Made by a program: the position numbers and the translations under genes. A model generated the notes under the pieces. That model was not told the origin of the DNA and searched no databases. It worked only from the letters and a program-made list of their open reading frames with translations. A stretch of 64,000 nt of DNA, taken from Prorocentrum cordatum (lineage: Eukaryota; Sar; Dinophyceae; Prorocentrales; Prorocentraceae). The DNA is taken from contig CAUYUJ010020168.1 of assembly GCA_963575745.1 (NCBI GenBank), positions 98,699 through 162,698 on the forward strand, given 5' to 3'. Positions 1 through 10,272 of this stretch are shown here, piece by piece (the stretch's first letter is position 1; every line of letters begins with the position of its first letter).

Positions 1-109
1 CCCCCTCCTCCCTCACCTCGTAATCTCATCATCCTCATCCTCTCACCCTCCTCCTTTTCTCCTCCTCCGCTTCCTACCCCTCCTCGTGCTCTTCGCGTTT
101 GTCTGTTTG

Positions 110-375
110 CCCCCTCTGAGGCGAGAGAATGTCTCTCTTCCCGTTTTGGGTGGGCCTCTCAGACGGGGGCCTCTACGAGCTGTTTCAGGGCCTCTCAGGC
201 GGAAGCATCCTTTTGAGTAAGCTGTTGTGAAACCTCTCCAACGGGAACCTTCCATTCAACGATTTATTTGGTGGCCTCTCAAACGGGAGCATTGTCCTCA
301 GCGAGTTTTTGGGGACCCTCCCTGGCGACAGCTTGACCGTAGTGAATTATTTAGGGGGCCTCCTAGGCGGGATCT
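110..375. repeat. Degenerate repeat of about 41 bp, GGCCTCTCA-ACGGGAGC type
   Basis: A core like GCCTCTCAGACGGG recurs near 153, 191, 231, 272 and 357, with weaker copies near 112 and 315, so the period is close to 40 bp. The spacer differs between units. Open frames across it look like by-products of the repeat. No gene is visible in 1-540. Confidence 0.6.
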
Positions 376-539
376 TTTCCTATGAGTGCTCATGTGAAAC
401 AGCTACGGTGGAAGCCTCCTCGTCCTCCTTCCCCTGTTCCTCTTCCTGCTCCTTGTGCACTTTAGCATCTATATCTCCACGCGCGTCGGCAAGGGGAGGT
501 GAACGCGCCTTCTGGGGCTTGCTGGACCTCAAAACTCAG

Positions 540-1170
540 CCTCCGAGGCCTTCAACATGACCAAGGCGCATTGCAAGACGACTGAAGAAGACCAACAATC
601 TCGGATGACTCTCAAGAGCACTCAAGACGGACTCCGGATGGCCCAAAATGTCTCTAAGACGGCCCGTGGCTCCCATGACACCCCCAAGAAGGCCACAAGA
701 TTCCCACATCGCTCCAATCCCGTAAAAGCAACTCCAGCACACTCGCCTTGTCTCTTAGCAGCGTAAGTCGGCCTCTGATGCCCAGGATTGCCCCAATACG
801 ACCCAGAAAACCTCCAAGGGCGGCCCAAGACGCTCCAATATGACCCCAAGGCGGCCCACGAAGCGCCCAAGACAGCATGAGCACGCACGATGTGACACCA
901 AGAGGAACCCAAGCGAAAATACTCTAAACATTTCAAGGTACGGCTCGAGACTTCCATGCGCCTCTCCTTCCTTGTGGGGGTCGGCGAAATGGGGTAAGCC
1001 TCTTGAATAAGTTCGGCCAGCTTTCAAAAATACGCAACTTCTGTAATAGAGAAGACTACAAAACGAAGACGGCCTACAATGGCCTCCAAGATGGGATGCT
1101 GAAAAATTGAACAAGATGGCCTCCAAGATAGCTCAAGATGCTCCAAGGTGCCCTCCGAAATTGCCCAATA
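540..1170. repeat. CCAAGAYGGCC-type short interspersed repeat field, copy 1
   Basis: Many imperfect 10-12 base motifs (CCAAGAYGGCC, CCCCAAGA, CTCAAGATGC) follow one another with short spacers. The same family recurs in the same orientation at 4545-5110, 23160-23880, 55300-55440 and 60055-60240. It lies just 3' of the minus-strand receptor gene. No conserved reading frame is visible. Confidence 0.65.
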
Positions 1171-1462
1171 TTGCCAAACCTGACCTGGACAAGCAATGTT
1201 GAAACAATATGTGTCCTCATTTTGGTCGAAGCTTTGTCCTCACCATCTGTCCCCCCAGCCTTCCCGGCACAAAAGGACGGAGGCGGACCAGATGCGTCGT
1301 CGCGAAGTGGGGCATAACAAAGGGGTGACTGAGGGTCGCCTCAGCTCAGTCAGCCGCGCGCGGGCGCGCGCGCCCGCTGTCGAGCGCGAGGCTCAAGATG
1401 AGCACTTGGTCCTGGCCCTGCCGCGCTCGCTGCGGCCCGGCTGCTCCGATGCGCTCAGGCGG

Positions 1463-4352
1463 TCAAAAATGCTCTGGCTGCTCCGGCTGCTCAGGCTCGT
1501 TCGCGTTGCTCTGGGTGCTCCGGCTGCCCCGGCGATACACTCCGTCACCGCCAATTCCCAGGTGGCCCAGGCGGTCAAAGATCTCCTCCGCTTGGCTGCG
1601 GAGCATCTTGTCGGACAACATCTTGACATGGAAGCGGAAGCCGATCGTCTTGTTGAAGCAGCTGGTGACGAGCTCCAAGCGCCTCATGGTGGCCTCCTCG
1701 CTGCTCGGCTGCCTCTGCTCCGGCCTTTTGCCGATCATGGCGAGGCGCTTCAGCACCTCGCAGTTCTCCTGCGCAAACTGCCTGGACGGGAACTGGAACG
1801 CGTCCTCCGCGATGATGGGCAAGATCGGGAGCTGCCGCTCTCCGGCCGCGATGAGCTTGGGCACGCAGGCCTCCGACAGCAGCGCCCCAGGAGTGCAGAT
1901 GAACACAGCCTTGGTGGTTGACTCGGGCAGCGCGTCCTGCGCGTTCAAGATGACAGGCCTGAGCGTGGGCTCGCTGCTGAACAGCGGCCCTAGAATGCGC
2001 ACCAGCACCATGGCCGCGGACACCGCCTCCCAGCTCGACGAGTCCACTATTACAGCGCACTTGACATCGGATTGCATGGTGGCCTTGGAACTAGTGCGCG
2101 CTTGAGTCGACGCCCTGCTGCTACCAGCCTTGACCGTGACCCTGCTGGCCACCTCCGCCAACGTTTTGTCCTCCAACTTTGCCTGCACCGGGATGTCCTC
2201 GAGCTCCCGCATGTGCCTCATCGCCTCCCGCACGTCGTCCGGCCTGATGCCGTTCTTCGTCAGCACACTCATGTCCTGCAAGATCTCCGCGTACCTGTCG
2301 ATGAAGTCGTCAGACGGGTTGACGAAGTCGGGCAGTGCGATCTTAAACATGTTCAAGCGGGCCGCCTTTGCTGTAGTGATCTCGCCCACGCACCACGGCC
2401 GAAGCAAGATCTCCGCAGAGCCAACAATGACCAGTGTCTCTGTGCTGTTGGCAACCATTTCGAGTAGCAAGTCCAGGCTGGACAAATTGTCAGAGTCCAC
2501 GAACACCTCCCGCGTGACCGAGCGCTCGCTCTTCAGCTGCAGCTTCAGCAGCCGGGTGAAGGCTCCAGCGCCGGCCTTGTGGTGGCAGAGGAAGTACTCG
2601 AAGTCGCGCCTGCCGCTGCGCCTGCGCAAGTACCACACGGCACCTGCGACGAGTCCAAGCGGGAAAGCGAGCAGGCAAATGACGATGAAGATGGATGCGA
2701 ACCACGCGAGCACGGACGTGGAGACGAAGGTGACGTAGAACGAAGCGCAGATGAGCACGAATAGGATCGACAGAGTGAAGAAGATGTCCATACTGTTGAT
2801 ATAGTCCAGGCGCCATGGCTGCATACCCACAACGATCATCATATTGGACACCAGCGTGAACTGCATACAGATGATCTGAGCGGGCGCGTGAGGGATGACG
2901 GGCACCAGCGCCAGGACCAGGCTCCTGCCCATGTTGACCAGAGTGTACCAGTGGACCTCTGGTCTGAAGCGAAAGAAGAGCCAGTTGTACGTCTCCAGGA
3001 ACCACGTGTTTCCCTCGAGCATCTTGCGCGGGTACATCGCCGTCGCACGCGTGCAGAAGGCGAAGAAGGCAAGGGGCACCTGCACGGCCACGGTAGCCAC
3101 GACGATCATAGAGATGTGCTCGCCGGTCTCCCAGCACACAACGGAAGGGAAGCCGCGTATGGTCCACTTGCCGTTGGGATGCTCCAAGCACTGGAAAGGG
3201 CCAAGCACGGCAGTGACCACAGAGATGTAAACGACCATGAAGATGGTACCGATGCTCGCCACCAGCGCTGAGTTTCGCTGGCGGATCGGCTCGCGATAGT
3301 AAAAAAGCGAAAGCAGCACGTGCGTGATCAGCAGCACGACCACGCACTGCGCCAGGATGGACAGCTGCACGATGAAGCTCCCGAGGGGGCTAAAGCGGAA
3401 CATGCAGCTGACATGGAGCACCTCCAAGTCGAACATGAGCAGCTGCGCGGCGTCCAGCAGCGTGCTGATGGGATCCATCCAGCGCACGTCCTCGAGCAGG
3501 CTCACGACGCCGAGCTGCTGCACCAGCGTGATGGTCAGGCTGAACATCAAGCTCATCAGCAGTATGGCGTGACTCGGACGAGACTTGCACCCGCGGTCCA
3601 CGACCACGTACATGGGCACCGGCGCGAACAGCATGACGAAAAACAGGCAGTAGAAGGTCGACTGACCAGAGCCCTCATCCTCGCAAGGCACACACCCGCC
3701 GTCGGCACCCGCCTTCAGGCCAGGTTTGCAAAGCGCGCACGAGATGCCCTCTCGTCCTGGTGCGCAGGTGCTGCCGGGCTTGCCCCCGACGCAGTGGGCG
3801 GTATCGGAGTGGCACTTGAAGATGGAAAAGGAGCTGTCGGCGGCGTAGAAGCCGGGCGCCACCTCCACCTCGTCCTTGCCCAGGCATATGAGGCCATCGA
3901 AATCCTCATTGCCGCAGTCCTCGCATGCACCATTGACGAGCCTGTCGCCAGCGCCACAACCGCAGTGGGACGCATCGTCGCTCTTCTCCTTGGGTACCCA
4001 CTGGTAGCGGCCCTGCACCAGCGTGCGCTCCGACGTGATCTGCCGCGCCAGCGGGCACATGTCGCACGCGCTCTACCCGGACAGGTTCTGGAACTGGCCC
4101 ACTGCGCAAGGGTCACAGTCACTGCGCCCAGCCTCGGCGGCGAAGTGCCCAGGGGGGCACTCTTCGCAGCTGGAGCTGGCGATACCCTTCGAGAAGCCGC
4201 CCGCCGAGCAATTCATGCATGCCTCTTGACCTGTCTCGTTCTGGAACGTACCCGGCACGCACTCGGTGCAGATCGCCGAGCCCGGCTCTGGCGCCACGCG
4301 CCCAATGTGACAGGGCAGGCACGCCGCCGAGTCATACGAGGAGAAAGTGCCG
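1463..4352 (-). CDS. TIR-domain multi-pass membrane receptor, 3' exon, with an in-frame TAG
   Basis: Seen: the frame open from 4352 begins with Cys-rich GCC2/GCC3-like repeats (CxxC, GTF, GQEAC patterns). It is cut by TAG at 4075-4073 and continues in the same frame with more Cys-rich repeat (SACDMCP) to a stop at 1463. Counting from Met 4060, about eight hydrophobic segments span residues 136-478. A TIR-like domain follows at about 487-600, with FEYFLCHHK, VFVDSDNL and LLRPWCVGE; Glu560 sits where TIR NADases keep their catalytic Glu. A second, weaker TIR-like domain is at 665-780, then a polar tail ending in EQPEQPEQ. Inferred role: a surface sensor with cytosolic TIR signalling. Met 4060 is not the real start, because homologous repeat sequence lies on both sides of the TAG. 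The TAG could be a null allele, an edited or read-through codon, or a sequence error. Confidence 0.75.
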
Positions 4353-5385
4353 CTGGTCGGGGGGGGCCAGACAGGGGCTCGGCAGACGGGGGTTTGATGA
4401 AAAATCCGCAGACCCCTTGGGGTCACGACGCGTGAGATGCTTCCCCCTCCCCAAACCCCTCCCCCGGGAGCCCGGTCTGGCTGGTTTGGAGAGGGGGGGG
4501 GGTGGGGCAAAGGTGCCGGCTGCATCTTTGGAGCCTCAGCGGGCCCCAAAACAGGTCAAGAGGGTCCCAAAAGCCCCCCGGCCAGTCCAAGAGGGCTACG
4601 AGTCGCCGAAAGATCGCTCCAAGACGCCCAAGATTGCCTCCAGACGGTCTCAAAGCCCCCAAGACGCCCCCTGAAGCCACCAAGAAGCGTCCAAAGAGGC
4701 CCTCCAGAATCAAAAATCGTCCCATTCCCCAGTGAGAAACGTATATTTCTAGCACGTTCGCTTCGTATGCTTTCACGAGGCCCACGGCGGCCCAAGAAGC
4801 CTTCAAGATCACCCCAAGATAGCCCAAGAAACCTCCAAGAGGGCTCCAAGACGGCCCAAGAGGGCCCCAAGACGGCCCCAGAAGCCTCCAAAACGGCTCA
4901 GGAGAGACACAGGACGGCCCCAAGAGGAGGCCCACAGGGGGAACCCAAATGGACATTTCGAGCCCTCGGCCACGAAAAAACCTGAGAAGGCGCCAAGAGG
5001 CCCCCACGAGGCTCCCACGAGGGCCCCGGGAGGCCCAAAAGAGGCCCCGAGAGGCCTCAGCACGGCTCCCAAGAGGCTTCATAAGTGCTGCCAAAAGAGT
5101 CCAGAGAAGCCCAAGGGCAGAGCCGCGATCCGCCAACCGACTCCGACGAAACCCCAAGAAGCTGAAACCCCAAGATTCCCCAGAAATCGCGCGCGTTCCG
5201 CAAACTCAGTTTCTCCCTCTTACTGCCGCCCCAAGAAGTCGGCGGTGCGGCGTCAGCCAATGCATCTAAGCCCAAAAATCGTCAGAGGTAGTAGATGTCT
5301 TGCGACTTCGGGCCCAAGTCTTTTACAGACCCCCCAAAATATTCAGCCGCTCAGCCTGGTCTGCTGAGTCCCTGCTTGTGTCCAC
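4353..5385 (-). other. Probable intron of the receptor gene, holding repeat copy 2
   Basis: On the minus strand a C-rich tract ending in CAG precedes the Cys-rich exon at about 4352, and a GT lies at 5385-5384 after the CAQCP exon. The simplest GT-AG pairing leaves the frame off by one, so the exact borders are unsure. Positions 4545-5110 are filled with CCAAGAYGGCC-type repeats like those at 540-1170. No coding signal is visible inside. Confidence 0.5.
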
Positions 5386-5619
5386 CCGTGCTGGGGCACT
5401 GCGCGCACTCCCCGCTGCTATCGTGAAATCTGAAGCCAGGCGAGCAGAGGCCAGTGATGTCCGCATCCGGCTGCGCCGCAGTGTCAATGACGCGGCAGCC
5501 TGCATCCCAGCCCTCCTCAAAAAAGATGAAATTATTGTGCTTCGGACGATCCCCACCGAAACCTGACGCGTTTGGTCCCGACGGCGCGCGGTCGCCGAAT
5601 TGGTCGACAACTGCCGTTT
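5386..5619 (-). CDS. Upstream Cys-rich exon of the receptor gene
   Basis: The minus-strand frame reads ...FIFFEEGWDAGCRVIDTAA... and then GLCSPGFRFHDSSGECAQCP. The second part is a typical start of a GCC2/GCC3-like Cys repeat and joins sensibly to SGTFSSYDSAACLPC in the next exon. A pyrimidine stretch with CAG at about 5622-5620, or another AG at 5611, gives an acceptor. The coding sequence must therefore continue further 5', that is, at higher coordinates. The next minus-strand coding region is the nucleotidase-like exon ending near 18780. Confidence 0.6.
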
Positions 5620-7356
5620 CTGGATTCAAAGAACGGTTCAAGCGTGCTCCATGTAGTCACGTTCGTTAATGTTGTGGATGCGCCGTCTGTTATGAGCTTC
5701 CTCATCACTTATACTTATCGTATGCTTGGGTATGTTGTGTTGTGCTCGTCTACGTCACCATATAAGTTGAAGCCGTATGGTATGATCTGATATATGACAC
5801 TGTGTTATGACATGATATGATACGCCAAATTATGTTAAAATACGATGTGTTCCGTGACGCTGTTTACACGTCGGCTCGTAAGTTCATGTCATGCTCCGCA
5901 ATGCTAGTATGTCCCGATGTGCTTGACTGTCGTATTATTAAATATCTTGTGGTGCTGACATGATATGAGCTGATACGTTATGTCATGATAGGTTATGGTA
6001 TGCTTGGTTTCGATGCGGTATGTTGCGTTCTGTCGTCTCCTGTCATGTCAGATTATGTCCTGGTATGTTATATGATGTTATGTTTGATCACGGCTCGGCT
6101 CTGGATCGTATATTGTGATCTGCTCTGCTAGTATATGTCGATACGATCTGTTGTCGCGGTATGATATGTTCTGTGATGCTGTGTCATGGTATGGCATGTT
6201 CAGCCAAGGTGTGTTATGGGATGCTCGGTTATGTTATGTTATGTTGTCGTCTGTCGTCCTCTGTTCTGTCATGTGCTGCCATGGCATGATCTGTGATAGT
6301 ATGTGATGCCCTGTTTTGCCATGACGTTGCTATGGTATGGTTTATCATGTTCTGTCACGTTCGTGTTCTGGTCCGTCATGTTATGTTGTGCTATGTCGTG
6401 TTCGTCGTCGCTATGCTCGGCTGTCGTGTTTTGGTATGCTCAGTGATGCTGTGTCATTATCTGGTATGTTCGGTGAGGCTGTTCTGCTCAGGTATGTGTT
6501 GTGATGTTATGTTTGTCGACGACCAGGCTCTGTATACTTTACTGTGATATGCTCTGCTAGTATGCCTCGCTGTGCTTCGGCTTCGTGCTATAATAGGTTC
6601 GATGATGTTGTCATGATACGATATGGTCAGTCAAGGTGTTATGTGATGTGCTCAAGTATGATATGTTATGTTGTGGTCTGCCGTGGGATGGTATGCTCTG
6701 CTGCTGTATGATATGTGATGATATGTTACGTTACGTTGCCATGAGTTTGCTGTGTTATGTTATGTCATGGTATGGCATGATCGTGTTATGTTATGTCATG
6801 TTATGTTGTGTCATGTTGTGTTCTGTCGTGTTCGTCGTCGCTGCGCTCTGCTGTCGTATTATGATATAGTATGCGATGCTGTGCCATGATCTGATATGTT
6901 ATGTCAAGCTGTGGTGTGGTATGCTCGGCTCTGTTCTGTTATGTTGTGTTCTGTCGTCTTCTGTTATGTGATGCTCTGTTATGCTCTGTGTTGTCATGAC
7001 ACTGCTATGTTCTGTTCTGCCAGGGTCTGTCATGATCGTGTTCTGTTATGTCATGTTATGTTGTGGCATGCTGTGTTCTGTCGAGTTCGTCTGCACTATG
7101 CTCTGCTGTCGTAATATGATATGTTACGTGATGCTGTGTCATGATATGATATGCCCTGTCAAGGTATGCTATGGTATGCTCGGCTATGTTTTGTTATGTC
7201 GTGATGTGTTTTCTACTGCTATGTTATGTTCTGCTCTGGAATGTTATGTGACGTTCTGTCATGTGCTGCTGTGTCAAAATATTGATATGCTCCGTTCTGT
7301 ACTGTTCTGTTGTTATGCTCTGCTCCGTTCTGTCACGTTGTGTTCTGTCGTTTTCG

Positions 7357-7642
7357 TCGAGGGCGCGAGGTAGGACACCCGGGACTCTCGGAGAGCATGG
7401 GGACAACTTGGAGTCTGGCAGCCACGTTATGCAGGGTGGGGTTGGCAGGGCGCGAGGCGGGACTCCCGGGGATCATCGGAACAACTTGGGGTCTGGCGGC
7501 CGCGGTATGCAGGGTGGGGTTGGCTGGGGCGGGATACCCGGGACCATGGGGACAACTTGGGGTCTGGCGGCCGCGGTATGCAGGGTGGCGTTGGCCGGGG
7601 GGCCTTTTCTTGAAATCTAACAACCCCAACCTGTCGGGTGGG
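7357..7642. repeat. Three tandem GC-rich units of about 85 bp, array A
   Basis: Each unit runs CGAGGCGGGA...GGGACAACTTGGGGTCTGGCGG...CCGCGGTATGCAGGGTGGGG TTGGC. The array ends with a short tail, AATCTAACAACCCCAACC then TGTCGGGTGG. A second array with the same unit, tail, orientation and left flank lies at 18367-18662. Confidence 0.7.
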
Positions 7643-7689
7643 AAAAAGGGAGGGGAAGGAGGAGGCAAGGACAAAGATGAGGAGGCGGG

Positions 7690-9280
7690 GCGGAAAACGG
7701 AGACGGCGTGACTTCGGGACGCCTGTCGCGTTCGACGCGTCATCGAATCGGTCATTGCTGCACCTGTTGGTCCCTGTGGTGAGCCTGACGACGGGGCGGC
7801 GCCGTGCAGCGGTGGCTATTGTATGCGTGCTATTGTGCTGTACTGTGTTTTGTTGGATTCTGCCCCAATGTAGTATGTGATACTGTGCTCTGTTATGTTC
7901 TGACCTCGACGGGCCGGCGTGACGTCGTAACGCCTGGGCGAGGCCGTGGAAAGGTGGCTACTGTGTATGTGATGTTGCGCTACATCGCGTTTGATTGGAA
8001 TCCGCCGGACTGTAATCTGTGATACTGTGTTGTGTGATGTTATGATCTCGACGGGCCAGCGTGACGTTGTGACGCCTGTCACGTTAGATACGTCATCGAA
8101 TCGCTCTGCTCTGTGGCACCATGCTGGGACATGGCATTATCTGTCAGGGTATGTTACTATATGCTAATTATTCCGTGGTGTTGTTGACGGCTCAGCTCAG
8201 TATATAATAATATGGCATCATGTATTACTGTGCTTTGTCATGTCCTGTTCTGTCGCGATGCTCCTCTGCACTACTGCCGCTGCTGTATTCAAAAGTGTTC
8301 GACAATGCTCAATGTGGCAACGGTCTATCATGTTATATTATGTTATGTCCGGTTATGTCCTCGACGGACCAGCGCGACGTCGTGACGCCTGGGCGACGCC
8401 GTGGAGTGATGGCTACTGTATAGGCGACATTGTGCTATAATGTGTTTGGTTGGATCCTTCCCCAATATAGAATGTGACACTGTGTTCTGTGATGTTGCGA
8501 TCTCGACGGGCCAGCGTGACGTCTCGACGCCTGTCACTTCCACCATGTTCCATGTAGTAACACTATACCATGTGATGCTCTATTAAGTCCTGCTGTGTTC
8601 GAGACGGGCGCCGTGACGTCGTGACGCCTGGGCACACGCCGTGGAATGATGGCTACTGCATACGCGATGATGTGCTAAAGTGTGGAGTGAGTGCGGTAGG
8701 ATTCTGCCACAATGCGATATGTGATACTGTGGTCTGTGATGTCCTGATATCGACGGGCCAGCGTGACGTCGTGACGCTTGTCACTTTAGATACATCGTCG
8801 AATCGCTCATTGCTCTGACTGCTGCTTCCTGTCGCCAAACTGGCCAACATGTACGTACCGTACGTTGTGTTATAGCATTATTATGCACTGTCGCTATCTC
8901 TTCCGTTAAAGTATGCTCTGTCATGTTCGCCTCTCCCACAATATGCGTTGGTATGTTATGGTATATCCTGCTCTGCAACACCACGTTAGGACATGATACG
9001 TTGTGTTGAATTATGGTACATTATGTTATGCTCCGGGATGCTGTTGACGGCTCAGCTCAAGATAGTCTCGTATGGTCTTCTCTGTTCATATGTGTTGCTG
9101 TCCTGTTCTGTCGTGGTACTCATATCCGCCACTGCACAACTGCCGTTTCTGGATTAAGAAACGAGTCAACCGTGTTCCAAGTAGTCACGTTATTTCATGT
9201 CATGCCTTAGTATGTCATGTTGTGTGTTCGGCGGAACGGCGTGACGTCGTGACGCCTGTGACGTTAGACTCGTCGTAGGT
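7690..9280. repeat. Dispersed cassettes of about 160 bp with CGTGACGTCGTGACGCC cores
   Basis: A block with TCGACGGGCCAGCGTGACGT, CGTGACGCCTGGGCGA, a 'GGCTACTGTAT' stretch and TTGGATTCTGCCCCAATGTA recurs at about 7905-8050, 8350-8530 and 8600-8780. Partial copies lie at 7700, 8045 and 9230. A variant carries TAGATACGTCATCGAATCG. It is interspersed with the AT-rich satellite. Confidence 0.6.
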
Positions 9281-10257
9281 TCTAATGTTCCTCAACAATT
9301 ATACGTTTATTTCCTGATTGCGTATGTTATGTTATGCACACATATGTCACCATTTGATGTGAGATGCTATGGAATGGTCTGCTCTGCGGCACTACGTTAT
9401 CTCATGCTACGCTTGTCAAGCTATGTTCTAATATGCTCGGATCCGTGATGCTGCTGACAGCTCGACCCAATATAGTATAGTTTGGTCAGCGATGTTGTTG
9501 ACAGCTCGGCTTACTATTATCAGCATGGAGTGGTATGGTATGTTCGGTTATATTATGCTATGATATGTTATGTTATGTCGTCGTCTGTTCTATCAGGTCC
9601 TGCTCTGGTGTGTTATGTGATGCTCTGTTTGTTGACGGCTCGGCCCTGTAAAAAACAGTTTAACCTGCTCTACCAGTATGTGCCGATATGCTCTGTTGTG
9701 GTGGTGGTATGATATTCTCTATGATGCTGTGCCATGGTATGACACGGCATGTCAAGGTGTGAAATGTTAAACTCGGTTATGGTATGCGATGTTGTGTTAT
9801 GTCGTTTTCTGTTAGTTCATGTTCTGCTCTGGTATGTTATGTGATGTTATCATACCCTCTAGTTTGTCAAGACGTTGCTATGTGATCCTCTGTCAAGGTC
9901 TGTCATGTTCGTGTTCTCTGGTATGTCATGTGCTGCTGTGTCATGCTGTGTTATGTCGTGTCCGTCGTCGCTATGCTCTGCTATCGTGTTATGATATGTT
10001 ATGTAAGTCGGTGTCATGATATGATACGGTATGTCAAGGTATGTAATGCTATGCTCGGATATGGGCACTTATAATGCGTTATGTCATCTGATGTTATGCC
10101 ATGTCCTGCGCTCTGGCATGTTCTGCATGTTCTCTTTGTTGACGGCTCAGCTCTGTATAGTACAGTCTGCTCTGCTAGTATGTCTCGCCATGCTCTGCTG
10201 TCGTGTTATGGTATGCTCTGCGATGCTGCGTCATGACATGATATGTTATGTCAGTGT

Positions 10258-10270
10258 GTGTTATAACATG
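10258..10270. repeat. Target-site duplication, left copy
   Basis: The 13-mer GTGTTATAACATG here matches GTGTTATAATATG at 18038-18050 at 12 of 13 positions. Both copies sit in ATGTTATG satellite, immediately outside the inserted GC-rich element. Confidence 0.8.
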
Positions 10271-10272
10271 CT

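Larger units (their letters stand above)
5665..10257. repeat. AT-rich satellite of ATGTTATG / TGATATG pentamer-like motifs, left arm
   Basis: About 4.6 kb is built from variants of TATGTTATG, TGTGTTCTGTCG, GATATGATATG and TCGTCGCTATGCTCTGCTGTCG. Longer phrases such as GTTATGTTGTGTTCTGTCG recur every few hundred bases, giving a loose higher-order period. Many frames stay open only because the repeat is poor in stop codons. It continues at 18051-18366, beyond the retroelement insertion. Confidence 0.8.

Noticed and set aside
1196-2105. Plus-strand ORFs over the TIR receptor region
   Set aside because: Shadows of the minus-strand receptor; composition is Arg/Ala/Leu-rich with no domain.
5700-10250. 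Many 60-140 residue ORFs in the ATGTTATG satellite (MLCYVMLCY type)
   Set aside because: Pure repeat translation in all frames.
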